A stretch of 64,000 nucleotides of DNA from the NCBI RefSeq assembly GCF_026241165.1, contig NZ_JAPFQN010000011.1, forward strand, positions 62,001-126,000, in the 5' to 3' direction. This document shows positions 15,692 through 25,209 of this stretch, piece by piece; the stretch's first letter is position 1; every line of letters begins with the position of its first letter. The notes under the pieces were generated by a model that was not told where the DNA came from, ran no database searches, and saw only the letters and a program-made list of their open reading frames with translations. This DNA is from Mangrovivirga halotolerans. GTDB taxonomy: Bacteria > Bacteroidota > Bacteroidia > Cytophagales > Cyclobacteriaceae. The position numbers and the translations under genes are program-made.

Positions 15692-16440
15692 GAACAAAAT
15701 TAACATTAGTTGGTGCAGGTCCTGGAGATCCAGACCTGATCACTTTAAAAGGAATAAAAGCGATTCGATCTGCAGATGTGATTCTGTATGACGCTCTGGT
15801 TTCACCTGAGCTACTGGAGTACAATGATTGTGCAATAAAAGTATTTGTGGGAAAAAGAGCAGGTAAACATAGTAAAAAGCAGTCTGAAATAAACGACATG
15901 ATCATATATTATGCATTCAAATATGGTCATGTAGTACGACTAAAGGGTGGAGATCCTTTTGTCTTTGCTCACGGAAAAGAAGAATTAGACTATGCTGAAT
16001 CCTTTGGTATCGATACATCTGTTGTTCCGGGGATTTCGAGCTTTCAATTACCTGGTCTTTATTCTTATCCTCTCACCCATCGTGGTATTAGTCAAAGCTT
16101 TACAGTAGTTACAGCTACCGGTTCTGACGGGAAAATTTCAGAAGACCTGCAAAATTCGATTTCATCAAAATCGACCCTGGTAATACTCATGGGGATGAGA
16201 AAGCTTTCAGGAATTATGCAGTTGTTTAAAAATGCAGATAGAAAAGATCTACCGGTTGCCATAATTATAAACGGAAGTCTTCCTGACGCACAGGTAATTA
16301 GTGGCAGAGTTCGTGATATTGAAGAAAAGCTAAATGCAGAACCAACTTTAAATGGCCCTGGAATTATTGTGGCAGGAGAAAGTCTTTCTACTCATTCGGA
16401 TTATCAAAGAGTACTTAAATCATGGTTAAAAACAGCATAG
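15688..16440 (+). CDS. cobA: Uroporphyrinogen-III C-methyltransferase
   Basis: Adds two methyl groups from SAM to uroporphyrinogen III, the first step to siroheme, the cofactor of the neighbouring sulfite reductase. It is 250 residues, the size of the single-domain enzyme. Motifs: VGAGPGDPDLITLKG at residues 5-19, RLKGGDPFVFAHG near 85-97, and VVPGISSF near 113-120. It overlaps the reductase stop by four bases and cysH by 19. No CysG-type dehydrogenase/chelatase half is fused, so those steps must be supplied elsewhere. Confidence 0.93.
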   Translation: MRTKLTLVGAGPGDPDLITLKGIKAIRSADVILYDALVSPELLEYNDCAIKVFVGKRAGKHSKKQSEINDMIIYYAFKYGHVVRLKGGDPFVFAHGKEELDYAESFGIDTSVVPGISSFQLPGLYSYPLTHRGISQSFTVVTATGSDGKISEDLQNSISSKSTLVILMGMRKLSGIMQLFKNADRKDLPVAIIINGSLPDAQVISGRVRDIEEKLNAEPTLNGPGIIVAGESLSTHSDYQRVLKSWLKTA

Positions 16441-17132
16441 GAAATAATTTTAATCCGGATGCTTATCCTGACCGTCTGGATTATCTCGATTATTTACACA
16501 AGAATTACAGCGATCTTCAACCGGAAGACCGGCTGAAAGAATTTTTTAATCTTTTTGATGAGAAAGATATTCTTCTTACAACGTCTTTTGGTAGTAATTC
16601 GATAGTTCTTCTCTCGATGGTAAGTAAAATAAAACCAGATCTTCCGGTATATTTTATCGATACCGGATATCATTTCGAAGAAACTTATGAATATAAAGAA
16701 CTTATTAAAGATCAGTTGGGGCTTAACTTGATAGAAATTCATCCGGAAGAGACGAAACATCAATTTACAAGGAAAAACGAAACCTGGATTGCTAATCATG
16801 ACCTGTGCTGCATGGTAAACAAGGTAGATCCTCTTGAAAAAATAAAACGGAATCATAAAATATGGATCAGTGGCCTGATGGCTCATCAAAATGCCAACAG
16901 GGCCGGGCTCAGAATATTCGAAAAAAGAAAAGATATTCTGAAATTTCATCCTTTACTGGATATGACCCGGGAAGAGGTGTCGTTGTACAAATTTATCTAT
17001 CAATTTCCTGAAAACAGATTAATTCACAAAGGCTACTCTTCAATAGGATGTATTCATTGTACAAAAAAAGGTAATGGGCGGGAAGGTCGCTGGGCAGGTA
17101 CGGATAAAACAGAATGCGGGATCCATATATAA
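16422..17132 (+). CDS. cysH: Phosphoadenylyl/adenylyl-sulfate reductase
   Basis: Reduces activated sulfate (APS or PAPS) to sulfite using thioredoxin. 236 residues. It has TTSFGSNSIVLL (the PP-loop-like nucleotide site), the cysteine pairs C129-C130 and C210/C213 that hold a [4Fe-4S] cluster, and the catalytic C232 in TECGIH at the C-terminus. Cluster-containing forms usually prefer APS (family knowledge). Its start overlaps cobA by 19 bases; a start slightly downstream cannot be excluded. Last gene of the operon, followed by a terminator at 17180. Confidence 0.92.
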   Translation: MVKNSIGNNFNPDAYPDRLDYLDYLHKNYSDLQPEDRLKEFFNLFDEKDILLTTSFGSNSIVLLSMVSKIKPDLPVYFIDTGYHFEETYEYKELIKDQLGLNLIEIHPEETKHQFTRKNETWIANHDLCCMVNKVDPLEKIKRNHKIWISGLMAHQNANRAGLRIFEKRKDILKFHPLLDMTREEVSLYKFIYQFPENRLIHKGYSSIGCIHCTKKGNGREGRWAGTDKTECGIHI

Positions 17133-17179
17133 TATCGAATAAAAGCAATGATTGAGGTAAAAGGTTGATTCCTTTTAAG

Positions 17180-17201
17180 CCGGCTACAAAGCCGGTTTTT
17201 T
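17180..17201 (+). terminator. Terminator of the sulfur operon
   Basis: CCGGCT (17180-17185), loop ACAA, AGCCGG (17190-17195), then six T. It lies about 50 bases after the cysH stop. Confidence 0.9.
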
Positions 17202-17327
17202 ATTTTAAAAAAGCTAAATTATTGATATTCAGACATTATTAATTAATTTTTCACTGGATTCGCTTGACTTTATTCATCGTAATAACGATATTAATAAAAG
17301 ACGATTAGTGCATAATTAATGTTTTTG

Positions 17328-17367
17328 GTTGAAAGACCGCCGCTCTCCCCGGGCGGCGTTTTTCAAC
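17328..17367 (-). terminator. Terminator of the thr operon
   Basis: GTTGAAAGACCGCC pairs with the GGCGG and GTTTTTCAAC arm to give a long GC-centred hairpin. It touches the last base of thrC. A second, plus-strand use as a back-up for the sulfur operon is possible. Confidence 0.75.
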
Positions 17368-18684
17368 CTATTTTATTTTAACTCCTGACTTATTTAATAA
17401 ATAGTCTTTGAATTCATTATAAGACTTACTCATCGGAATTTTAGCAATATCTTTTTCATACAATTCACTAATTCCATCAGGAACCTCAAGTTTTTTTCCA
17501 ATCGATTCTTCTACATGTTCAGCAAATTTTATCGGATGGGCAGTTTCAAGTAATACTCCAATTGTGCTTGATTTTCCATTTATATACGATGATAATGCCT
17601 TATACCCAACTGCACCATGAGGGTCTAATATATAGCCATACTTATTAAATACATGCCTGATTGCCTCAAGAGTTTCTTCGTCAGTGTAGTAATATCCTTT
17701 TATCACGTTTCTGGTAAGCTGCCAGTTTTTATTAAAAATTGACATCAAACGCTCAAAATTAGAAGGATTGCCCACATCCATAGCATTCGAAACAGTTTGA
17801 ATTGATGGTTTTGGAATAAATTGTCCCTCTTGCAGATAATCGGGAACTACTTTATTAACATTGGTAGCAGCAACAAAATTTTCAATTGGGAGCCCCATCA
17901 TTTTAGCAAACAGTCCCCCCGTAATATTCCCAAAATTTCCGCTTGGAACTGCAAAAACAACTTTTTTACCAGCCGACTTCAATCTTGACCAGGCATAAAA
18001 ATAATACACTGATTGGGGTAATAATCTAGCGACATTAATTGAATTAGCTGATGAAAGATTAATTTTTTCATTTAATTCCCCATCAAGAAAAGCCTTTTTA
18101 ACCAACTTCTGACAATCGTCAAATGTGCCATCAACCTCAAGCGCTGTGATATTTTCTCCTAATGTAGTCAGCTGTCTTTCCTGTAGCTCACTAACTTTTC
18201 CTTTAGGATATAAGATGGTTACTTTAACACCTTTGGTTTTATAAAAGCCTGCAGCAACGGCACCACCAGTATCTCCGGAAGTTGCAGCTAATATATTCAC
18301 TTCTCTTTCATTTTGAGAGGCAAAATACCCCAGGCAACCGGCCATAAACCTGGCTCCAAAATCCTTAAATGCTAACGTAGGACCATGATATAGCTCCATT
18401 GAATAAAAATTTGGTTTCACTTCTATCAATGGAACTTCAAAATTAAATGCCTTTTTACAAATATCTTTAAGTACCTCCTCAGGAATATCCTCTTTAACAA
18501 AAGGATAAATCACTTCAGTTGCAATCTTATCAAGGGGCATATTCTCTAACCCTTCAAAAAAATCATCTTCGAAATTTGGAAAGGTTTCTGGCATAAAAAG
18601 ACCATTATCATCAGGAAGACCCTTTATTACCACTTCTTTAAATGAAAATGGCTGATTCTTATTTTTGGTACTATAATACTTCAT
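17368..18684 (-). CDS. thrC: Threonine synthase
   Basis: PLP enzyme that converts O-phosphohomoserine to threonine. 438 residues, typical length. The N-terminal MKYYSTKNKNQPFSFKEVV and the PLP-lysine motif LAFKDFGARF (near 110) are characteristic; NILAATSGDTGGAVAAGF binds the cofactor phosphate. It follows thrB by five bases as the last gene of thrABC. The start ATG at 18684 is clear. Confidence 0.96.
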   Translation of the reverse strand: MKYYSTKNKNQPFSFKEVVIKGLPDDNGLFMPETFPNFEDDFFEGLENMPLDKIATEVIYPFVKEDIPEEVLKDICKKAFNFEVPLIEVKPNFYSMELYHGPTLAFKDFGARFMAGCLGYFASQNEREVNILAATSGDTGGAVAAGFYKTKGVKVTILYPKGKVSELQERQLTTLGENITALEVDGTFDDCQKLVKKAFLDGELNEKINLSSANSINVARLLPQSVYYFYAWSRLKSAGKKVVFAVPSGNFGNITGGLFAKMMGLPIENFVAATNVNKVVPDYLQEGQFIPKPSIQTVSNAMDVGNPSNFERLMSIFNKNWQLTRNVIKGYYYTDEETLEAIRHVFNKYGYILDPHGAVGYKALSSYINGKSSTIGVLLETAHPIKFAEHVEESIGKKLEVPDGISELYEKDIAKIPMSKSYNEFKDYLLNKSGVKIK

Positions 18685-18689
18685 TGCTC

Positions 18690-19643
18690 TTACTCTTTAA
18701 CTACAGGCCCATCCTGGTTGACCTGAGAAACATATATTTTTCCTGAAATACCCACATTATCCAGTACTTCATTCAGTGGTTTTACAATTTTTTCAGCACT
18801 TTCCCTACCTTCACATAAAGCGAACATTGATGGTCCGCTCCCCGAAATTCCATACCCCAGAGCTCCGTTTTCTAATGCAGTATATTTCATTTTATCATAT
18901 ACCGGAATTAAAATTTTTCTTATTGGCTCAACTAAAACATCCTGCAGTGAACGACTTAATAATTCATAATCTTCAGAATAAAGAGCACTGATTAACCCTG
19001 CCACATTACCTGTTTGAATAACTGCATCCTGTAGAGATACCTTTTGTTTTAATATTTCCCTTGCGCTTTGGGTCCTAACTTCAACATCCGGATTGATTAA
19101 AACACAGTACAATTTTTCAGGAACCGGAAGCCTTACAACATCCAATGGTTGATAACTTCTGATCAATGTAAACCCTCCATACAGAGCGGGAGCTACATTA
19201 TCAGCATGCGCCGTACCACAAGCCTTCCTCTCCCCTTCCATTGCAATTTTTAATTGATCAATCAATGGCATTCCGGCATCAAATAAAGCCTCACAAGCAG
19301 CTACAGCAGCTACCGCACTGGCAGCACTTGACCCCATTCCGCTTCCCAGAGGCATTTGCTTTGCAATGCTGATCTCTACACTATCAGAGATGCCTGTATT
19401 TTTAAGATAAAGTTTTACAGCCACTCCAGCTGTATTTTCATCAACCTCTTTTGGAAGTCTTCCCCCATCTCCGGATATACCAGAAATATTGACATTGCCT
19501 TTTCCGTCAGGGATCCTTTGGAGTGTTACTTCATCTCCCGGATTGGATAATGCAAATCCCAAAATATCGAATCCACAGCTAACATTTGCTACTGTAGCCG
19601 GCGCAAAAACCTTTATTTTATTTTTAATTTCTTTATCAGACAT
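18690..19643 (-). CDS. thrB: Homoserine kinase
   Basis: GHMP-family kinase that phosphorylates homoserine. 317 residues. The ATP-binding GHMP motif PLGSGMGSSAASAVAA is near residue 95, and the C-terminal glycine loop GYGISGSGPSMFAL near 260. It starts three bases after the thrA stop and is followed by thrC, giving the standard order of threonine synthesis genes. Confidence 0.96.
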   Translation of the reverse strand: MSDKEIKNKIKVFAPATVANVSCGFDILGFALSNPGDEVTLQRIPDGKGNVNISGISGDGGRLPKEVDENTAGVAVKLYLKNTGISDSVEISIAKQMPLGSGMGSSAASAVAAVAACEALFDAGMPLIDQLKIAMEGERKACGTAHADNVAPALYGGFTLIRSYQPLDVVRLPVPEKLYCVLINPDVEVRTQSAREILKQKVSLQDAVIQTGNVAGLISALYSEDYELLSRSLQDVLVEPIRKILIPVYDKMKYTALENGALGYGISGSGPSMFALCEGRESAEKIVKPLNEVLDNVGISGKIYVSQVNQDGPVVKE

Positions 19644-19645
19644 GA

Positions 19646-22102
19646 TTATTCAAGATAGCTGCTGATCAGTAATAAATCACCAAATACTCCTCCGGCAGTT
19701 ACTTCTGCCCCCGCTCCAGGCCCTTTGATCACCATTGGTCTTTCCTTGTAGCGAGTTGAGGTATAAGATACAACATTATCACTACCCGACATATCAAATA
19801 AAGGATGTCCCGGTCCGACAGTAATTAATTTTATTTCGGCCTCTCCATTATTCAACCTGGCAATATACCTGAGTTTTTTTCCTTCCTCATCAGCCTTTTC
19901 TTTCCTCTTTAACATTTCATCGTCAAACTTTTCCAGCTCAACAAAAAAATCATCCACTGAATTAACATTAAAGCATGATTCAGGCAACATACTTTCTAGT
20001 TTGATATCCTCCGGTTCAAGTTCATGTCCTGATTCCCTTGCAAGGATCAATAATTTTCTGGCTACATCCATTCCATTTAAATCCTCTCTTGGATCTGGCT
20101 CGGTATACCCTTTGTTCATCGCTTCTTTCACAAGCTGACTAAACGGTTTACTTCCATCAAATTCATTAAACAAATAAGAAATTGTCCCGGAAAGTACACC
20201 TTCCACTTTAATTACCCGGTCTCCGGATAATTTTAAGCTTTCTATGGTTTTTATCACTGGTAACCCCGCACTTACATTGGTTTCATAAAGATATTTAACG
20301 CCATTCTTTAATTCGGCATTTTTAAGCTCTCTATAATATCTGTATGGGCCGGAATTAGCCAGTTTATTAGGAGTTACAACAGAAATCCTGCTATTCAATA
20401 TCTTTTTATATTGAGCTGCAACAATTTTATTAGCAGTGTTATCTATAAAAACAGACTGTGGCAGGTTCATATCTTTCATTTTCTGTACAAACACGTGAAC
20501 ATCACTCTGTTCACCATGCTCCATCAAATCATCAAACCATGAATCGATATTTATACCATCTTTATTGAAAAGCATTTTTCTACTATTTGCTACTCCAACA
20601 AGTTTTATATTTAACCTGCGCTCATTAATGAAATATTCGTGCTGGTCTTTTATCTGTTCCCAAAGAGTTTTTCCAATGAGTCCGGCCCCGATCATAAACA
20701 CGTTTAAACTATGAACTTCGCCTTTAAAGAATGCTCCATGTAATGCGTTAAGGCCTTTGCTTAGATCTGGCTTTTCAATTACTACGCTAATATTTAACTC
20801 AGAAGATCCCTGGGCAGTAGCTTTAATATTAATCCCGTTTTTACCCAGGGTACTAAATAAACGACCACTAATGCCCGGTGTCTCGCGCATTTTTTCTCCG
20901 ATACAGGCAAGAATAGAAAGATTGTATTCGATATCCAGTTCATCGATCTTTCCTGTTTCTATTTCTCTTTCAAATTCATTTTCTACTATTTCCCTGCAGA
21001 GTTCAGCATCTTTAGGATGAACGGCAAAAGTGATCGAATGCTCAGAAGAAGCCTGAGTGATCAAAATAACATTGATCTCTGCACGCGCTAAAGATCCAAA
21101 TAACCTTGAAGCAATACCGGGCACCCCTACCATTCCGGAGCCTTGAAAATTCACAAGAACCACATCCTCAACAGAAGTTATTCCCTTAACAGTATAATCA
21201 CTTTTTGAGGAAAGATCGCTAATCATGGTGCCGGCAAATTCCTGGTTAAAAGTATTTTTGATTCTCAATGGAATACTCTTATTTACAGCAGGTTGTAGAG
21301 TCCTCGGATAAATAACTTTCGCTCCAAAATGAGTCATTTCCATGGCTTCCATATAAGTTATGGTTTCTAATGAAAAAGCTCTTTTAACTTTTTTCGGATC
21401 TGCAGTCATTACTCCATCCACATCAGTCCAGATCTGTATTTCTTCAACATCCAGGGCGGCACCTAGAATGGCAGCTGTATAATCAGACCCTCCTCTCCCA
21501 AGAGTAGTTGTCTGTCCCTTTTCATTAGAAGAAATAAAACCGGTAACAATGTTTAGCTTTTGATGATTGTCAAAATATTTTGTTATTCGTTTTTCAGTCT
21601 CTTCAAATCGCACTCTGGCCTCACCAAAGCTTGAATCAGTTAAAATAAGTTCGCGCGCATCAGTATAATTGGCGTCAATACCGTTTACTGCTAAATAAGC
21701 AGAAACAATTCTTCCGGAAAACCTCTCTCCAAATGAAAGGATGAAATCAGATGATCTCGGAGTAAGTTCCCGTAGCAAAAAAACCCCATGAACCACATCT
21801 TCAAGATCATTCAAAAGCTTTTTAACCTCAGCAATAATCTGACTTTGTCGGTTAATGGGCATCAGATCTGTGATCAACCCCATTAATTGTGCTTCGATCT
21901 CATTGAAAATTTGAGAATACGTCTCATCTTGTTCTGCTGCAAGCTCCCCGATCTTTACCAGTTTGTTGGTAATACCAGATTGAGCAGATACCACAACTGC
22001 TACCTTTTCTCCTTCTGATTCAAGGTTTTCTATAATATTACGTACTTCTTTTACTGCATGGGCACTTCCAACAGAAGTACCTCCGAACTTGATGATTTTC
22101 AT
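19646..22102 (-). CDS. thrA: Bifunctional aspartokinase / homoserine dehydrogenase
   Basis: First and third steps of the threonine pathway in one 818-residue protein. The aspartokinase domain (1 to about 290) starts MKIIKFGGTSVGSA; ACT regulatory domains (about 300-455) suggest threonine feedback; and the dehydrogenase (about 465-818) begins with the NAD(P) motif VFMIGAGLIGKTLW and carries GYTEPDPREDLNG. First gene of the operon. Length is close to E. coli ThrA (820), so no truncation. The upstream leader holds a hairpin with a T-run (22139-22181). Confidence 0.96.
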   Translation of the reverse strand: MKIIKFGGTSVGSAHAVKEVRNIIENLESEGEKVAVVVSAQSGITNKLVKIGELAAEQDETYSQIFNEIEAQLMGLITDLMPINRQSQIIAEVKKLLNDLEDVVHGVFLLRELTPRSSDFILSFGERFSGRIVSAYLAVNGIDANYTDARELILTDSSFGEARVRFEETEKRITKYFDNHQKLNIVTGFISSNEKGQTTTLGRGGSDYTAAILGAALDVEEIQIWTDVDGVMTADPKKVKRAFSLETITYMEAMEMTHFGAKVIYPRTLQPAVNKSIPLRIKNTFNQEFAGTMISDLSSKSDYTVKGITSVEDVVLVNFQGSGMVGVPGIASRLFGSLARAEINVILITQASSEHSITFAVHPKDAELCREIVENEFEREIETGKIDELDIEYNLSILACIGEKMRETPGISGRLFSTLGKNGINIKATAQGSSELNISVVIEKPDLSKGLNALHGAFFKGEVHSLNVFMIGAGLIGKTLWEQIKDQHEYFINERRLNIKLVGVANSRKMLFNKDGINIDSWFDDLMEHGEQSDVHVFVQKMKDMNLPQSVFIDNTANKIVAAQYKKILNSRISVVTPNKLANSGPYRYYRELKNAELKNGVKYLYETNVSAGLPVIKTIESLKLSGDRVIKVEGVLSGTISYLFNEFDGSKPFSQLVKEAMNKGYTEPDPREDLNGMDVARKLLILARESGHELEPEDIKLESMLPESCFNVNSVDDFFVELEKFDDEMLKRKEKADEEGKKLRYIARLNNGEAEIKLITVGPGHPLFDMSGSDNVVSYTSTRYKERPMVIKGPGAGAEVTAGGVFGDLLLISSYLE

Positions 22103-22138
22103 AAGATTTTCTTTACCTGCCTGCTTATATAAGCAATG

Positions 22139-22222
22139 AAAAAATATCCCTTTAAAGAAAGGAATAAATAATTAAGGGGATCTCAACAAAAATGACATAT
22201 TATTAACAAAAAGACAAATTTA
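22139..22222 (-). promoter_or_regulatory. thrA leader: promoter box and possible attenuator hairpin
   Basis: On the minus strand a TAAATTTG box (22222-22215) fits the -7 consensus. About 35 bases on, ATCCCCTTAA pairs with TTAAAGGGAT (22181-22146, one mismatch), then A and six T follow, which would stop transcription before thrA. I searched for a Thr- or Ile-rich leader peptide and found none, so the trigger is unknown. Confidence 0.45.
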
Positions 22223-22329
22223 GATAGGATATTTTAAAAATACGATCAGTCGTTAGGCCATAACTTTATTAATTCTTGGAAACAGTAAATCAATTTATTT
22301 TATTTATCTTTAATTGAAATTTACATCTA

Positions 22330-24342
22330 ATGAATAAGCTGATATACATAATATTTTTAATTTTTCTTGTAGCACCAGCAATTAGCTCTCAACATATCAC
22401 CTGGGCGGATGAAATAGTTTCTATTTCCGATATTTCTCCTGAAAAAGGCAATAATAGTGATCATATTTTAGGCAAACCTGATGCAATTCAAGGAGCCTCT
22501 TCTGAGGGCGGTGTCGAAGTAAATGGACTTGATAAAATTGGTAAAATAGAAGTTGAATTCGAAAAGCCTCATCAGGTTCAGACGGTAGTAATTATAGAAA
22601 ATTATGCTCCCGGAAAGGTAACTAAAGTAATCTTGACAGATATTAAAGGTAATGAGATTGAAGTTTATAAAAGCGCCCCTGAAAATATGGTGCAAAACGT
22701 AAACTGGCACTTTATTAAAGTTCCTCTTACTGAGGAAAAAATCAAATCATTATCACTATCTGTAAGCACCATAGGAGCTGAAGAGATGCCACAGATCGAC
22801 GCAGTGGGTATAAGCAGGACTGCTGACATTCCTTTATTAAGGAGGGAATTGCTGGCTATGAATCTTCCTTCAGCAGGTAATAATCCTGATTTAAAAATTA
22901 AGACTGGCAGAGAGCACCTGGGGCCTGCAGTTAATTATCCTGAACCTGAATTATATCCATTAATTACAGCTGACGGAGAAACACTATATTTCAACAGAAA
23001 AAATTATTCCGAAAACAAAAGAGGTAAGAAAGACAAAGGAGATATCTATGTGAGTACTGCTCTTGGTAGCAGTTTTGTAAAGGGAAAGAATTTATCTTAT
23101 CAGAATACCAGAAAATTTAATCGCCTGCTAAGCATTGGTGCCGATGGTTCTACTTATTTAATATCAGGAAAAACACCGAATGCTGACAGAGGGATGTTGA
23201 TCACTTATCGTTCAGGCAATAACTGGACTGACCCCGTACCGATCTCGGTTTCAGGACTTGAATTTGATGGAATGCATATGGACGCTGTTTTATCTCCTTC
23301 CGGAAAACAAATGATATTGAGTTTTGCTGCTAATGAAGAAAGTGACAAAGACCTCTATGTATCATTTAAACAAAATAATTTAGCCTGGAGCGCACCAATA
23401 CCATTAAAAGGTGTAAAAAGTAACGAGGATGATTATGCTCCATTCCTGGCAGCCGATGGGAAAACCCTTTATTTCTCATCAAAAGGATTTGGTGGTATGG
23501 GAGGATCTGATATTTATGTTTCGCGACGCCTGGATGACACATATAGAAATTGGTCAAATCCAGAAAATATCGGTGGTTCGGTAAATACAATTGGTGACGA
23601 AGAATACTTCACAGTGACTGCAAAAGGAGACTATGGATATTTCACTTCAAATCAGAATTCATATAAGAAGAAAGAAGATATTTTCAGAATCCTTCTGAAC
23701 ATCAATTACAAACCAGACCCTGTAGTTCTTATGTCTGGACAGGTATTTGAAAGAGAAACCAAGCAGCCTGTAGATGCTTCAATCATACTTACTAATCTGG
23801 AAACAGGTAAGACTATTGATCAGTTTAACAATTCACTGTCTGAAGGTTTTTACCAGTTTATCATTCCTGCCGGAAATTATGTTGACTTTACCGCTGTTGC
23901 AGATGGCTACCTCTCATTTAGCGAAAATGTGGATTTAAGAGATCTGAATTTTTTCCAGGAAATCCGGAGAGACCTTAAATTATATCCGAAGGAAGTTGGT
24001 GAAATAATCCCACTTGATAACATTTTATTTGAAGAAGCAAAAGCAATTATTTTACCTGTCAGTAAAAGTGAATTAAATCAATTGATCAAAATGATGGTTG
24101 ATAACCCAACATTAAAGATCGAACTGGGAGGCCATACCGATAACAGGGGTAGCTTTGAAAATAAACTGGAACTTTCTCAAAAAAGGGTTGAAGCAGTGAA
24201 AAACGTGTTAGTTCAGGCAGGTATTTCTCCTGACAGAATATCAACCAAAGGATACGGCGATAAAAAACCAATTGCTCCTAATGACACGGAAGAAAACATG
24301 GCTAAAAACCGTAGGGTTGAAGTGAAAATCATCGAAATATAA
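22330..24342 (+). CDS. OmpA-family outer membrane protein with PD40 propeller
   Basis: A 670-residue exported protein with an N-terminal signal (MNKLIYIIFLIFLVAPAISS). Domains: a discoidin-like sandwich (about 25-165), WD40/PD40 beta-propeller repeats (about 200-450, with YPLITADGETLYFNR and APFLAADGKTLYFSS), a carboxypeptidase-regulatory-like sandwich (about 470-550), and a C-terminal OmpA domain (about 555-670) with LGGHTDNRGS and NRRVEVKI that binds peptidoglycan. The layout recalls PorE of type IX secretion but lacks a TPR start, so equivalence is unproven. Monocistronic. Confidence 0.85.
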   Translation: MNKLIYIIFLIFLVAPAISSQHITWADEIVSISDISPEKGNNSDHILGKPDAIQGASSEGGVEVNGLDKIGKIEVEFEKPHQVQTVVIIENYAPGKVTKVILTDIKGNEIEVYKSAPENMVQNVNWHFIKVPLTEEKIKSLSLSVSTIGAEEMPQIDAVGISRTADIPLLRRELLAMNLPSAGNNPDLKIKTGREHLGPAVNYPEPELYPLITADGETLYFNRKNYSENKRGKKDKGDIYVSTALGSSFVKGKNLSYQNTRKFNRLLSIGADGSTYLISGKTPNADRGMLITYRSGNNWTDPVPISVSGLEFDGMHMDAVLSPSGKQMILSFAANEESDKDLYVSFKQNNLAWSAPIPLKGVKSNEDDYAPFLAADGKTLYFSSKGFGGMGGSDIYVSRRLDDTYRNWSNPENIGGSVNTIGDEEYFTVTAKGDYGYFTSNQNSYKKKEDIFRILLNINYKPDPVVLMSGQVFERETKQPVDASIILTNLETGKTIDQFNNSLSEGFYQFIIPAGNYVDFTAVADGYLSFSENVDLRDLNFFQEIRRDLKLYPKEVGEIIPLDNILFEEAKAIILPVSKSELNQLIKMMVDNPTLKIELGGHTDNRGSFENKLELSQKRVEAVKNVLVQAGISPDRISTKGYGDKKPIAPNDTEENMAKNRRVEVKIIEI

Positions 24343-24366
24343 TTTTATAATAATTTTCTGCTTTAC

Positions 24367-24420
24367 TGCCTGAACTATTATCGGATACTACCGTATTCAT
24401 AATAATTCAGGCAATTTTTT
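24367..24420 (+). terminator. Terminator whose T-run touches the next start codon
   Basis: TGCCTGAA (24367-24374) pairs with TTCAGGCA (24406-24413), with an inner near-match CTATTAT/ATAATAA; A and six T end at 24420. The ATG of the next gene is 24421. Either it ends the OmpA transcript, or it controls read-through into the next gene. Confidence 0.8.
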
Positions 24421-25209
24421 ATGGATAATATTATAGAATTAAAAACAGAACTCGAACCTCTTCGCAACAGCTTATTAAACCATTCGCTATACCAGGAGGT
24501 TAAAAATATAGATGAACTTCATCTTTTTATGGAAAGTCATGTCTATGCTGTTTGGGACTTTATGTCCTTATTAAAATCTCTTCAAAATCAATTAACCTCA
24601 GTTTCTGTACCCTGGAAAACACCTCAAAACCCTGAAATTTGCCGACTTATAAATGAAATTGTACTTGGAGAGGAAAGCGACCTAGATGAAAATGGGAAAG
24701 CCGCATCTCATCTTGACATGTACTTAAAGGCAATGGAAGTAGCCGGAGCTGATACATCAATTTTTTATCACTTCATGAATAATCTTCCCGAAGACATAGA
24801 GGAAATGCAAGACTACATTGCAGGTTCTGATATACCCCCTGAAGCTAAAAAATTCGTTTCAAAGACTTTTGATTATATTTCTAAGGGACAACCTCACATC
24901 CTTGCCTCCCTTTTTACTTTTGGGCGTGAAGACCTCATTCCGGATATGTTTAATGTAATGCTTCAGAAGATGGAGAGAAGCACTAAGGTGAACTTACATC
25001 CGTATATCTATTATTTTGAACGACACATTGAAGTTGACGGTGACCACCATGGCCCCATGGCATTAAAAATGATCAGATCACTCTGTGGTAATGACACTGT
25101 GAAATGGGCAGATGCTTACCGCTTCAGTGCCTCAGCTCTTAAAGACAGAATTCTTTTCTGGAATGAAATCGAAACAAAGATTAAATCTTCCAGGATCAAT
25201 ACATTATGA
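24421..25209 (+). CDS. DUF3050 protein (heme-oxygenase-like fold)
   Basis: A 262-residue soluble, helical protein of the DUF3050 family, which is thought to share the heme-oxygenase-like fold of diiron oxidases. Conserved features seen: SHVYAVWDFMSLLKSL (37-54), NEIVLGEESDLDENG, and the late HIEVDGDHHGPMALKM with clustered histidines and acids that could bind metal. The reaction is unknown. It starts directly after a terminator T-run, without room for a leader, and its 3' end overlaps feoB tail-to-tail by six bases. The iron-gene neighbour may be coincidental. Confidence 0.85.
   Translation: MDNIIELKTELEPLRNSLLNHSLYQEVKNIDELHLFMESHVYAVWDFMSLLKSLQNQLTSVSVPWKTPQNPEICRLINEIVLGEESDLDENGKAASHLDMYLKAMEVAGADTSIFYHFMNNLPEDIEEMQDYIAGSDIPPEAKKFVSKTFDYISKGQPHILASLFTFGREDLIPDMFNVMLQKMERSTKVNLHPYIYYFERHIEVDGDHHGPMALKMIRSLCGNDTVKWADAYRFSASALKDRILFWNEIETKIKSSRINTL

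Noticed and set aside
22103-22230. Threonine/isoleucine leader peptide before thrA
   Set aside because: All short frames on the minus strand were read; none contains a run of Thr or Ile codons.
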